Notes: a model not told the origin generated them from the letters alone. Numbered from the stretch's first letter, positions 1-11,334 are shown. The stretch: DNA of 64,000 bases from Bedellia somnulentella (GCA_963576735.1 OY755170.1:13748567-13812566); one strand, 5' to 3'. Numbers and translations: made by a program.

Positions 1-113
1 TCTTTATTTCTTTTACACGTTTAAGTAGTGTTTGCATTTCCTACCTGCGAATTTTTACTAATTCGGATTTTTTTTTTCCTTTATTTATTACATGAGGTTT
101 TCATGAACAAAAA
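1..113. repeat. tC element fragment, fold-back form, cut by window edge
   Basis: Bases 1-75 match the 5' head of the tC family in minus orientation (TTTACACGTTTAAGTAGTG and CGAATTTTTACTAATTCGG). Bases 80-113 match its 3' end in plus orientation (CATGAGGTTTTCATGAAC, then AAAAAGATTTA). The tRNA-like core is absent. The left boundary is outside the window. Confidence 0.6.
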
Positions 114-192
114 GATTTAAAAAACTGAAAATGTTATTAACGTATGTATTGATGTTTTGGTTATTTAGTGTGTGCTGCCTAGACACTGTGAA

Positions 193-515
193 ACAAATGC
201 TCACGTCGTCACAACAAGGGGCTCGAGCCTGCCCTATATAAGGTGATTTGGCCTCAGTTCACCACGCTGGCCAATTTCGGGTTGGCAGACGCCTGACTGC
301 TACCGTAATAGTAGCCAAGACCTGCGGCTTAACGTGCCCTCCCAAGCACGGCATCATCTTAATTTCAGATAATCAGGTGATCCAAGCCCGCAATATCCTT
401 CTAGACTGGGATAAATCTTATAAATTTAATTTGTGAGTTTACCCCCCGGGGATTGAACCCGAGATATCTTAGAGTACTTGAAGCTAAGCGCTTAACCGAG
501 CGACAACGGAGGCAG
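193..515 (-). repeat. SINE-A copy (tRNA-headed SINE)
   Basis: This matches the 25.9 kb copy in reverse. The tRNA-like head is at 438-515 (GGATTGAACCC as B box, AAGCGCTTAACCGAGCG as A-box side, CGGAGGCAG at the 5' end). The body shares the segments GCTTAACGTGCCCTCCCAAG and TTCACCACGCTGGCCAATT. It is diverged, so an old copy. Confidence 0.7.
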
Positions 516-516
516 T

Positions 517-1722
517 GAAACAATAGAAAATCAATTTGTGTTTCAAAGTAAAAATTGTAACAAATATTTACTATTTCATATTGGATATTTCCCAAGATAA
601 ATATTGAAAACCCCTTGAGCCTTTTTCAATTTAACATACACGTATTTGTTATTGCTTCTCTAACTTCAAATAGTGCAAGTAAAAAATATTTCTAGTGCGA
701 CTAGTAAGCTGAAAACTGTAATAGTACGAGGTCAGAGTAAACTTATTGATGAAAGGTTACGTTCAGCTGGCGGCTGGTAGTACGGGCGAGGTGTGAACGA
801 CCTCAGGGTCGCGCGCCGCTCGCTCCCGAGCTCTGTCTCGTGTGTATCTCGACTTGAGTAAACGTTCTTTTGACTTTAACCCCAAACGCGGGGACGCAAG
901 CATGGAGCAGATAAAAGTGTGTCTAGCCACGTCTAGCCGCGCCTAAGCGTCTGCAAACTTGAATTTATTTCTTACGTTACTATTAATATATCTGTCGTAA
1001 ACTGACAACCTCTGTATTTTTATCGCATCGTATTCATACATCACAATTATGACTGAATTGAAATGTTATATTTGCTTTTTATACATATTTACTTAAATTT
1101 TTAGTGCAGTGATTGAAATGACATTCCAAATTTTCACAGATGTCTATTTATAAAGGAGCGTATTTTCAATATCGTTCCGTGAAATCAGAATAAAATGCAT
1201 TTTGGTGATAATTGTGGTTTTCTCGTTATTTTATTGGTGTATTAATAAAATTCAAAATAATTTCAGGGAATCTTTTACACTTCCCGTTTTACTTGGTAAA
1301 ACTGGTATTTACTTTGGTCTGTGAAAAAATATAAATGTAAATGATTCCAAAAACGAGGTAGCCAGCTTAGAAATAAGAAATTCATCTACTAATTTTGGAA
1401 ATTGGGTGTCGTTAGTGAAGTTGTAGAATGTTTGGTGGTGAGATTCAGCTACAACGAAATACAATCACTCAGAAAACCCTTTTATATAATTATTAGCTTA
1501 TAAAATCCCATTATATTTTAGTTGAAGCTTAAATTTTATTTGAGGCTTTTTAAGGAATTTAGCAATGCTACTCTAAACTAAAGCAGTCTAGAAGCATATT
1601 CCTTGTTAAGAGTGTTTGACTTACTACAAGGTTTGAAAAGTCTCGGGCAATTCCTAGATAAAAAGCTGATTATGATGCATCCCCATTTAGTTGGGTTACT
1701 AAAGGATGAAACATCCGATTAT
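517..1722. other. AT-rich DNA without a recognised gene
   Basis: Apart from the GC-rich island at 765-960 I see no coding exon or recognised repeat here. Confidence 0.4.
765..960. other. GC- and CpG-rich island of unknown role
   Basis: About 200 bases are rich in CG dinucleotides (GGGTCGCGCGCCGCTCGCTC and a later AACGCGGGGACGC) inside AT-rich surroundings. A plus-strand donor-like GTAAACG follows TCGACTTGA near 855. The only ATG frame (from 902) is 14 codons. It could be a non-coding first exon or CpG promoter, or an unrecognised repeat end. No coding evidence. Confidence 0.3.
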
Positions 1723-1733
1723 TCAGAAAATAA

Positions 1734-2444
1734 ACATAACATAACATAATACTAATACTTCTGAACATCACGTGACTTTGTCACCTGATGTTCAGAGTAC
1801 CCACGTTTTGCATGGGCAGTGTACTCACGTAATAGGGGGCAGGCCTATCGCCGTTTTGTACGAATACACTGTCACATGACTTAGTACAACTCAGCCATGT
1901 GGGTTTCCTCACGATGTTTTCCCCCACCGTTAACAACCATGATAAATTAACCACACATATTTCTTTAATGCGACATGATAGTCAAGTGGATAGAACACCC
2001 GCCCGAAAACAGAAGGGCGTGAGTTCCAATCCTGGGTCGAGCCTACACCAATTTGTCTTTTCTAAAGTCATATGTGTGGTTAATTCATCATGGTTGTTAA
2101 CGGTGAGGGAAAGCATCGTGAGGAAACCCACATGGCTGAGTTGTACTTAGTCATGTGACAGTGTATTCGTACAAAACGGCGATAGGCCTGCCCCCTATCA
2201 CGTGAGTACACTGTCTAAGCAAAACGTGGATACCTTCTCTGGACACTAGATGGCGCTGCCATGTGAGTTCAGAGGTATTGGTACCTCTGCCAACCCCTTC
2301 GGGGATAAACGGCGTGAACGTTTATGTTATGTTTATGTTATATTTCTTTACAAAAGACAAATTGGTGTTGGCCCGACCCGGGATTTGAAAACTAGTCGCT
2401 TGCACGATAACCGGTGTTCTACCCACTGAGCTCTCACGTCGTCG
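1734..2444 (-). mobile_element. SINE-B1 copy, split by a second SINE-B
   Basis: A minus-strand SINE-B begins at the left with its (TTATG)n tail and ends at the right with its tRNA-like head near 2440. It is flanked by an 11-bp target duplication TCAGAAAATAA (1723-1733 and 2445-2455). Another SINE-B occupies 1968-2339. Confidence 0.8.
1968..2339 (+). mobile_element. SINE-B2 copy inserted head-on in a SINE-B1
   Basis: This is a complete plus-strand copy: tRNA-like head from GCGACATGATAGTC with B box GAGTTCCAATCC, a body with GACACTAGATGGCGCTGCC, stem CCCCTTCGGGG, GGCGTGAACG and a TTATG tail. The duplication ATATTTCTTTA (1957-1967, 2340-2350) flanks it exactly. The head differs from the B1 head around the anticodon arm, so two subfamilies are present. 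Confidence 0.85.
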
Positions 2445-2455
2445 TCAGAAAATAA

Positions 2456-3199
2456 GATGCTATTAAAGGCTTTTTAAGCCGTCGGTCGAGGCTAGCGTGA
2501 TGAACTTCGGCCAAACAACCATATTCTAAGTAGTGTCAAACCTTTTAGCAAATAACGTATCATACAAATGTTATGTATACATACGCTCTGTGATACATTT
2601 GTAATCTTTGTAAATTTTTTACCTACCTATAAAAACACTAATACGCTGCCCAAGGTTTTAAAACAAATAAAATGTATGAAAATCTGACAGTTCAAACCAG
2701 TAGTAGCATAAAATATTATCATTTAAAAATGAAAAGCCTTGCTTTTTTTCACTCGTACGTAATATACAATTATGAACGTGAGTGTTTGAATCAATTACAA
2801 ATGCCAGTTGCATATTACTGAGAAATGTTTAAACGCTACAAGAAATATTTTTCTGTATCTAAGATTTTCTCTCGAGTACAATATTAATCACACAATTACA
2901 CTAAGTTACACTAACTTAACTTTATTCTATATACAAGCTAACCTGCAAGCTTTGAAAAGGTTTGAAATTTTAAGAAAAAAATAGCACTGACTAAACTAAA
3001 AGGCAAATTTAATTTGGTTTGATCTTTTTAACTAAGTTATTAAAGTAATAAAAACATTTGTAGGCATGAGTTTACCAAAGAATACAAAAATATTTTGTCT
3101 ATTTATGGCTTTCATCAGGTGTTTTTTTTAACAGAAATGTTTTATCTTATATTTTTTATTTGTGCCTGTAATGTTCCATTACGACCATATTGTCCATAC
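2456..3199. other. AT-rich DNA without recognised features
   Basis: No exon, RNA gene or known repeat was recognised. Confidence 0.4.
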
Positions 3200-3376
3200 A
3201 TATTACCATACTACCACATTCTGATTTTCTTTCACAATAATTAGGTGCAGCGTGAAACTCAGCGAGTAAACCTTTCATGTAAAGCAATGGTCTTATTAAA
3301 GGTTTACTCGCTGATTTTCACGCTATGCCTCATTTTTATGAAAGATATTCAGAATGTGGCAGTATGGTAATGTGGT
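3200..3376. repeat. Fold-back element (long inverted repeat)
   Basis: Arms 3200-3275 and 3298-3376 are inverted copies around a loop of about 22 bases. The inner 26 bp pair with one mismatch (GCGTGAAACTCAGCGAGTAA against its complement). Outer parts such as TACCACATTCTGA pair with mismatches and small gaps. No coding capacity. Likely a fold-back MITE. Confidence 0.75.
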
Positions 3377-4154
3377 CGATAATCACACATCGATAATCCT
3401 GTCATAAGAAATGCGTAATCATGATCATTCATAAAAACCTTCCCCGTTTTTCGCCTGTTGAAAAGTAATTAAGTTTCATGCGGCTACAAGTGACAATGTC
3501 AATTCTATTCTGGTTAACATAAGTAATTTGATATTGAGTTGGGTCTCATTAAATTATTATTTCTATTTATGAATCAACTATCGATTTGTGACCATATTGA
3601 GCACTTCATATTTTTATAGTTTCGGAGCCAACAGAAAATACAGTTTCGCTATGACTGTCTGTCGGTGTGTTAGTCCACCGTAAACTCTTGAGTTTTAAAC
3701 ATTAATAAGAAAAATATAATATATGTCCCTCTACATAAAAGGGTAAGGAAGTTTCCTCTCTGTAAAATTTGTCGTGTTGGGTATCGTTGATACGTTTTTC
3801 ATAAAATCGTTTAAGTACTTCTGATAGGTATTAGTTTTTTTTTTAATTTAATATATTTACAAAATTTATACTGCGAAAATGAGAAAAGAAAATATTTGTG
3901 TATTTATCAACTATAACTGCGTGAAGCCCCTATTCGGAGTGGAACAAAAGTTAGAAAAACTGGTTTAAATTTGTTTTTTTTTAATTTTAAACAATTAAAG
4001 CGATACAAACGATACTTAATTTATAAAATAAAGTTATTCAACACAACCAATTTTGTAGTTAATTTAAAGATGGATAGGTATCCAATAACTAGAACGGACA
4101 TAGCTGAAAATGTAAATAAATTAATAAGCTATATGTTCTTTATATTATACTTTC
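3377..4154. other. AT-rich DNA without recognised features
   Basis: Low-complexity A/T runs only. A 68-codon frame at 3971 has no recognisable content. Confidence 0.4.
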
Positions 4155-4360
4155 TGATTCCTCTTACCCGTGCGTGATCGTAAGAGGCGACTAAGGGTAT
4201 AGGGGCGTTTTAAGTGATTATTGGGCGATTTGGTTGGAGACCTGTCACCAAAACATTTATTATTACCATCTTTTCCCAAATCATTTCTGATTCCAAAGCT
4301 CTGGCTACCCCGTTAAGGGATTTATAGCCGAGAGTAAATGTATGGATGTATGTCTATTTA
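4155..4360 (+). repeat. SINE-D copy, 5' part diverged
   Basis: It contains GTAAGAGGCGACTAAGGGTA, TTGGTTGGAGACC, a body ACCATCTTTTCCC and the 3' end GGGATTTATAGCC, as in the other SINE-D copies. Confidence 0.7.
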
Positions 4361-4959
4361 TTTATTTAATGAATGGGTACACAAACAGCATCATAACAAA
4401 CATTTCCTTTTTGGAATAAAAATAGATTTGGCTCTGTTACAATGCCGAAAATAGTGCACACAATATTATTGGTTATTAACACAGATATCGGGTTATTAAC
4501 GTTCATAATTTTCTTTCTGATTAAATAATATTATTATTATAGCTACTCAAAACAATATTAAATAATAAAATATAAGGAAAAGCCCAAAGAATCACACCAA
4601 GTAAATAATAATGAATTAATTAAACAAAGTACAATTAAATTAAATTAAAATAACAATAATATGATTCAATATAATTAATTATAAAGCGAAATCCAGTAAA
4701 ACTTAACAAAAAATAACTATGAAAAATATTTGTATTATAACAATTATAATGAGTCATTAGTATTTTTGAGTCAGTACGAGCGCATGGAAAAATACTTTTG
4801 TTACTAAGAAACTATTTTCATCGACGACCCGATAATCTCATTATACAAGACTATGATAAAAGAGGAAAATAACCTCTATAAACGAAAAAATATTAATTGA
4901 AGCAAAACATAATTAGGAAAACCAATGCTCTAGTTAATTTAAAAATTGATAACTAATAG
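4361..4959. other. Very AT-rich DNA without recognised features
   Basis: No exon or repeat family recognised. Confidence 0.4.
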
Positions 4960-4971
4960 ATATCTAAATTA

Positions 4972-5181
4972 CATACATACATATACTCACGGCTAGAAAC
5001 CCCGAGAAGGGGTAACCAGGGCTAAGGAATTAAAAATGGTTAAATAAAGGTTGTTGGTGATGGGTCTCCAACCGCATCGCCCAAAAATCCTTTAAAAGCC
5101 TTAATACCGTTAGTCGCCTCTTACGTACACCCACCGGAAGAAATGGGGTACGGCTATTCTAAGCCGACACTACACAGCATT
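4972..5181 (-). mobile_element. SINE-D copy
   Basis: This minus-strand copy runs from a (CATA)n tail to CTAAGCCGACACTACACAG. It is flanked by the 12-bp duplication ATATCTAAATTA (4960-4971, 5182-5193). Confidence 0.85.
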
Positions 5182-5193
5182 ATATCTAAATTA

Positions 5194-5648
5194 GTAAAGT
5201 TTTATATATTATGCTTTTTATTTGATTCAATAGGAAAGCTACAAAGATATTTCTAATACTCAGAATCCATTTTCCTCCGCGACCCTATAATCCTATAATA
5301 CAAAAACTAGGATAAAAAAGGAAAATAACCTCTATTAATGAATATTTACTCGAGCGCGTACTCGATCGTGCACAATAGTAGTGAAGCATTGTTAATGAAA
5401 GGTCATTGCTTCAACTTAATGCTTTTACTTACACTTATCTTAGATCTACCACAAACATTTTTATGAATGAATTTATTTTTATCGCTGGTTTTATTTCATT
5501 AAGAGTCTTAAACAAAGTCGCCCGGATTTCGATGCGGTTTTTGACATTAGTTAGAGTATTTCGGATGAAAGATTTATATTTATAGAAAGACCACGCTATG
5601 ATAGATTGCTCACATTTAGCGCTCAACGAAGCCAGGGTGGGTCGCTAG
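5194..5648 (+). mobile_element. Probable Helitron 3' end
   Basis: CAACGAAGCCAGGGTGGG then TCGCTAG followed by T (to 5648) matches the hairpin and CTAG end of lepidopteran Helitrons seen elsewhere here. The 5' end is not found. An unrecognised minus-strand frame (5435-5626) lies inside. Confidence 0.45.
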
Positions 5649-5677
5649 TTTTGATAACTTCGATACATACAATTAGA

Positions 5678-5918
5678 CATACATACATACATTCATATAC
5701 TCACAGCTATAAATCCCTTGAAGGGGTAGCCAGAGCTAGGGAATAAGAAATTCCTCCGCCACTTTTGGAAGTTGCGTTGGGAAAGAATGGTAAAATAAAG
5801 GTTGTTGTCCAACAAACCGCATCCCTTAAAAGCCCCAATACCGTAAGTCGCCTCTTACGTACACCCACTGGAAGAATTGGGGTAGTGCTATTCTAAGCCG
5901 ACACTTCACAGCAAAGAA
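5678..5918 (-). mobile_element. SINE-D copy
   Basis: A full-length minus-strand copy (241 bp) with flanking duplication ACAATTAGA (5669-5677, 5919-5927). Confidence 0.8.
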
Positions 5919-5927
5919 ACAATTAGA

Positions 5928-6263
5928 AAGAGTAAGTAACCAGAACTTCAGAATCAAAAGCCCCTCAGGCACTGGGTTTTAATTGAATAATTATGATGAA
6001 AATAAACAATTTGTAGTTCAGCTATTCAATGCCTAACCGAAAGTATCTTTTTTAAAAGGTTTTATTTAGTTTGCCCCGTTTGTTTTATTCTATCTTTCTT
6101 GGATAAAATTTAGTAATTTATATCCCACCAAAATCATTCTGTAAAAAACTAGCCAAGTCTCGATAGAGCTGCTTGTTTATCTCCAAAAAGTAATGAAATT
6201 TCTAAAATAAGTGGAACCAAGTCTTAGGTTTCTTACTGCGATTTTTATTGTTATAGTTAGTTT
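5928..6263. other. Left flank of the macro-tandem array
   Basis: AT-rich sequence not shared with the macro-unit junctions. No gene seen. Confidence 0.4.
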
Positions 6264-7330
6264 TTAACCGACTTCAAAAAAGGAGGTTCTCAGTTCGATT
6301 GTTTGTATGTATGTATGTATAATTGTCCGCGATTATCTCGAGTTTGGCTTAAGCTATTTGGATGCGGTTTTCAGAACAGTATTCGTTACATTTAGGAGAA
6401 GGTTTTAGTACCTTAACCGACCAAAAAAAGAAAGGAGGTTCTGTGTTTGACCTGTATGTATGTCTGTTGGTCCGCGATTATCTCACGTTTGGCTTAAGCT
6501 ATTTGGATGCGGTTTTCAGAAAAGTATTCGTTACATTAAGGAGAAGGTTTTAGTGCCTTAACCGACCAAAAAAAGAAAGGAGGTTCTGTGTTTGACCTGT
6601 ATGTATGTCTGTTGGTCCGCGATTATCTCACGTTTGGCTTAAGCTATTTGGATGCGGTTTTCAGAAAAGTATTCGTTACATTTAGGAGAAGGTTTTAGTG
6701 CCTTAACCGACCAAAAAAAGAAAGGAGGTTCTGTGTTTGACCTGTATGTATGTCTGTTGGTCCGCGATTATCTCACGTTTGGCTTAAGCTATTTGGATGC
6801 GGTTTTCAGAAAAGTATTCGTTACATTAAGGAGAAGGTTTTAGTGCCTTAACCGACCAAAAAAAGAAAGGAGGTTCTGTGTTTGACCTGTATGTATGTCT
6901 GTTGGTCCGCGATTATCTCACGTTTGGCTTAAGCTATTTGGATGCGGTTTTCAGAAAAGTATTCGTTACATTTAGAAGATGGGTTAAGTGATTTAACCGA
7001 CTCTAAAAGAAAGGAGGTTCTGTGTTTGACCTGCATGTATGTATGTTGGTCGGCGATTATCTCGTGTTTCGCTTAAGCTATTTAGATGCGATTTTCAGAA
7101 AAGTACTTGTTAGTTTCAGGACAAGGTTTTAGTGATCTAACCGTCTCAAAAAAGGAGTTTCTGAGTTTCACCTATAAGTATGTATGTAAGTTTGAAGGTT
7201 CTTAGTTATTATTAGACAAAGAGTTATCAGTTTATGTTATTACATTCAGGAGAAGGTTTAAGTTCTTTAACCGACTCGAAAAAAAGGAGGTTTCTTAGTT
7301 TGAAATATAAGTATGTATGTAAAGTAATCA
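6264..7330. repeat. 145-bp minisatellite array, unit 1
   Basis: Monomers beginning near TTAACCGACCAAAAAAAG repeat every 145 bases; the marker GATGCGGTTTTCAG is at 6361, 6506, 6651, 6796 and 6941. Alternate monomers read ACATTAAGG or ACATTTAGG, a 290-bp dimer pattern. Three diverged monomers follow up to 7330. Open frames of 63 codons across two monomers are chance frames. Confidence 0.9.
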
Positions 7331-7718
7331 GAGAAGGTACCCACGTTTTGCTTAGACAGTGTACTCACGTGATAGGGGGCAGGCCTATCGCCGTTTTGTA
7401 CGAATACACTGTCACATGACTAAGTACAACTCAGCCATGTGGGTTTCCTCACGATGTTTTCCCTCACCGTTAACAACCATGATAAATTAACCACACATAT
7501 GACTTTAGAAAAGACAAATTGGTGTAGGCCCGACCCAGGATTGGAACTCACGCCCTTCTGTTTTCGGGCGGGTGTTCTACCCACTGGACTATCATGTCGC
7601 TGGGTACCTTCTCTGGACACTAGATGGCGCTGCCATGTGATTTCAGAAGTATTGGTACCTCTGCCAACCCCTTAGGGGATAAACGGCGTGAACGTTTATG
7701 TTATATATGTTATGTTTA
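7331..7718 (+). mobile_element. SINE-B2 with inverted 5' half, unit 1
   Basis: The right part (from GGGTACCTTCTCTGG to the TTATG tail) is plus strand. The left part, with head and B box, is the same SINE reversed. The switch is near 7600. The duplication TATGTAAAGTAATCA (7316-7330) recurs with one change at 7719-7733. This is the 5'-inversion form that LINE machinery can produce by twin priming. Confidence 0.8.
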
Positions 7719-7878
7719 TATGTAAAGTTATCAATACTAGACAGAGATTTATCAATATAATGTTAATAAAGTTTTTTATTAGTAATAAACAGAGTTACTA
7801 AATTATTAAACAAAAAATTATATAAAAACATGAATAAATTACTCTTAATTATATTGAAGAAAAAAATATATATTGCAA

Positions 7879-8365
7879 CATCATGTTTCTCATTCTGGTC
7901 ATTTCAATCAAGGCTCTTTTGTCATGGGGATGGTTAAGTAATTTCTTTGAATCTATATCACTTAAAGCCATCTCATCAAGGGATTTTACACGACTCAACG
8001 CTACATATATATAAGAGTGCTTCTTCGCATTTGTGATAGGTGAACTTCTCTTTGCTCATCTGTTTCGGCAGCAAGAGTAGCACGCTGACGATCTCTCTCA
8101 TTCTGAAGTGCAAGCACGAGTTATCGACACGATAACGGTTAGAATGAGATGGCAGTATACAATACTAAGTAAGTGCGTAAAAGATGGCTGCTTTATCCCA
8201 CGCGATAACTAGTTTAAATACGGCTCGTGCTTGCCCTGCTGAAGTCTTTGTTTTTTTTCGATGGGTGTTTCGTTCTTCCTTTACGCGACTTTTCCTTAAA
8301 GCATCCTTTGATTTTCTATCTAGGCCCGCAGGTAAACAAAACAGTAACAAGTAAGCTAAAGTCAT
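7879..8365 (-). pseudogene. Helitron protein remnant, N-terminus joined to helicase C-terminus, unit 1
   Basis: On the minus strand, 8365-8165 has KSKDALRKSRVKEERNTHRK. 8117-8001 has LQNERDRQRATLAAETDEQR then EVHLSQMRRSTL, typical of the basic N-terminal part of insect Helitron proteins. Directly after this, in another frame, 8007-7879 has YVALSRVKSLDEMALSDID and then KKLLNHPHDKRALIEMTRMR. VALSRV is the last conserved motif of the PIF1-like Helitron helicase. Everything between, including the replication initiator domain and most of the helicase, is deleted. Stops and the frame change make it non-functional. Confidence 0.75.
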
Positions 8366-8654
8366 AATAACAAATATTATAACTACCTGTTAAAAAAAAC
8401 TATAAAATAAACGGACAGTAAAACCTATCTCTAAAAAACTATCACTAATTCACTAAAAAAAACTCAGAGTGATTTAAGAACTTATCACTAAAAAGTATGA
8501 AATAAAAAACAAAAACAAAAACTTAAAATTAAAAACTAAACAGAAAAAAAACAAATATTGTTACTTAAAACTATATTATTATTTTTTATTTAAAAAAGAA
8601 CCGCCTTCAAAAATCCAACTGAAAAGTATAAAATAATTTTTATTTATTTTATTA

Positions 8655-10011
8655 TTAACCGACTTCAAAAAAGGAGGTTCTCAGTTCGATTGTTTGTATG
8701 TATGTATGTATAATTGTCCGCGATTATCTCGAGTTTGGCTTAAGCTATTTGGATGCGGTTTTCAGAACAGTATTTGTTACATTTAGGAGAAGGTTTTAGT
8801 ACCTTAACCGACCAAAAAAAGAAAGGAGGTTCTGTGTTTGACCTGTATGTATGTCTGTTGGTCCGCGATTATCTCACGTTTGGCTTAAGCTATTTGGATG
8901 CGGTTTTCAGAAAAGTATTCGTTACATTAAGGAGAAGGTTTTAGTGCCTTAACCGACCAAAAAAAGAAAGGAGGTTCTGTGTTTGACCTGTATGTATGTC
9001 TGTTGGTCCGCGATTATCTCACGTTTGGCTTAAGCTATTTGGATGCGGTTTTCAGAAAAGTATTCGTTACATTTAGGAGAAGGTTTTAGTGCATTAACCG
9101 ACCAAAAAAAGAAAGGAGGTTCTGTGTTTGACCTGTATGTATGTCTGTTGGTCCGCGATTATCTCACGTTTGGCTTAAGCTATTTGGATGCGGTTTTCAG
9201 AAAAGTATTCGTTACATTAAGGAGAAGGTTTTAGTGCCTTAACCGACCAAAAAAAGAAAGGAGGTTCTGTGTTTGACCTGTATGTATGTCTGTTGGTCCG
9301 CGATTATCTCACGTTTGGCTTAAGCTATTTGGATGCGGTTTTCAGAAAAGTATTCGTTACATTTAGGAGAAGGTTTTAGTGCCTTAACCGACCAAAAAAA
9401 GAAAGGAGGTTCTGTGTTTGACCTGTATGTATGTCTGTTGGTCCGCGATTATCTCACGTTTGGCTTAAGCTATTTGGATGCGGTTTTCAGAAAAGTATTC
9501 GTTACATTAAGGAGAAGGTTTTAGTGCCTTAACCGACCAAAAAAAGAAAGGAGGTTCTGTGTTTGACCTGTATGTATGTCTGTTGGTCCGCGATTATCTC
9601 ACGTTTGGCTTAAGCTATTTGGATGCGGTTTTCAGAAAAGTATTCGTTACATTTAGAAGATGGGTTAAGTGATTTAACCGACTCTAAAAGAAAGGAGGTT
9701 CTGTGTTTGACCTGCATGTATGTATGTTGGTCGGCGATTATCTCGTGTTTCGCTTAAGCTATTTAGATGCGATTTTCAGAAAAGTACTTGTTAGTTTCAG
9801 GACAAGGTTTTAGTGATCTAACCGTCTCAAAAAAGGAGTTTCTGAGTTTCACCTATAAGTATGTATGTAAGTTTGAAGGTTCTTAGTTATTATTAGACAA
9901 AGAGTTATCAGTTTATGTTATTACATTCAGGAGAAGGTTTAAGTTCTTTAACCGACTCGAAAAAAAGGAGGTTTCTTAGTTTGAAATATAAGTATGTATG
10001 TAAAGTAATCA
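8655..10011. repeat. 145-bp minisatellite array, unit 2 (two extra monomers)
   Basis: The marker is at 8752, 8897, 9042, 9187, 9332, 9477 and 9622. That is seven canonical monomers, i.e. one 290-bp dimer more than units 1 and 3. The diverged 3' monomers are the same as in unit 1. Confidence 0.9.
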
Positions 10012-10399
10012 GAGAAGGTACCCACGTTTTGCTTAGACAGTGTACTCACGTGATAGGGGGCAGGCCTATCGCCGTTTTGTACGAATACACTGTCACATGA
10101 CTAAGTACAACTCAGCCATGTGGGTTTCCTCACGATGTTTTCCCTCACCGTTAACAACCATGATAAATTAACCACACATATGACTTTAGAAAAGACAAAT
10201 TGGTGTAGGCCCGACCCAGGATTGGAACTCACGCCCTTCTGTTTTCGGGCGGGTGTTCTACCCACTGGACTATCATGTCGCTGGGTACCTTCTCTGGAAA
10301 CTAGATGGCGCTGCCATGTGATTTCAGAAGTATTGGTACCTCTGCCAACCCCTTAGGGGATAAACGGCGTGAACGTTTATGTTATATATGTTATGTTTA
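10012..10399 (+). mobile_element. SINE-B2 with inverted 5' half, unit 2
   Basis: The same inverted SINE with the same flanking duplication as unit 1. It was therefore present before the triplication. Confidence 0.8.
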
Positions 10400-10559
10400 T
10401 ATGTAAAGTTATCAATACTAGACAGAGATTTATCAATATAATGTTAATAAAGTTTTTTATTAGTAATAAACAGAGTTACTAAATTATTAAACAAAAAATT
10501 ATATAAAAACATGAATAAATTACTCTTAATTATATTGAAGAAAAAAATATATATTGCAA

Positions 10560-11045
10560 CATCATGTTTCTCATTCTGGTCATTTCAATCAAGGCTCTTT
10601 TGTCATGGGGATGGTTAAGTAATTTCTTTGAATCTATATCACTTAAAGCCATCTCATCAAGGGATTTTACACGACTCAACGCTACATATATATAAGAGTG
10701 CTTCTTCGCATTTGTGATAGGTGAACTTCTCTTTGCTCATCTGTTTCGGCAGCAAGAGTAGCACGCTGACGATCTCTCTCATTCTGAAGTGCAAGCACGA
10801 GTTATCGACACGATAACGGTTAGAATGAGATGGCAGTATACAATACTAAGTAAGTGCGTAAAAGATGGCTGCTTTATCCCACGCGATAACTAGTTTAAAT
10901 ACGGCTCGTGCTTGCCCTGCTGAAGTCTTTGTTTTTTTTCGATGGGTGTTTCGTTCTCCCTTACGCGACTTTTCCTTAAAGCATCCTTTGATTTTCTATC
11001 TAGGCCCGCAGGTAAACAAAACAGTAACAAGTAAGCTAAAGTCAT
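10560..11045 (-). pseudogene. Helitron protein remnant, unit 2
   Basis: This has the same N-to-C terminal deletion junction as unit 1, with a one-base indel in the GTTCTCCC segment that shifts the N-terminal frame relative to unit 1. Confidence 0.7.
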
Positions 11046-11334
11046 AATAACAAATATTATAACTACCTGTTAAAAAAAACTATAAAATAAACGGACAGTA
11101 AAACCTATCTCTAAAAAACTATCACTAATTCACTAAAAAAAACTCAGAGTGATTTAAGAACTTATCACTAAAAAGTATGAAATAAAAAACAAAAACAAAA
11201 ACTTAAAATTAAAAACTAAACAGAAAAAAAACAAATATTGTTACTTAAAACTATATTATTATTTTTTATTTAAAAAAGAACCGCCTTCAAAAATCCAACT
11301 GAAAAGTATAAAATAATTTTTATTTATTTTATTA

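Noticed and set aside
5435..5626. 63-codon minus frame as a gene
   Set aside because: It lies within the probable Helitron remnant, lacks motifs and is Lys/Ile/Phe-rich as expected from AT-rich DNA.
6362..6553. Repeated 63-residue frames in the 145-bp arrays as a peptide family
   Set aside because: The 145-bp period is not a multiple of three. The frames end at chance stops and recur only because the DNA repeats.
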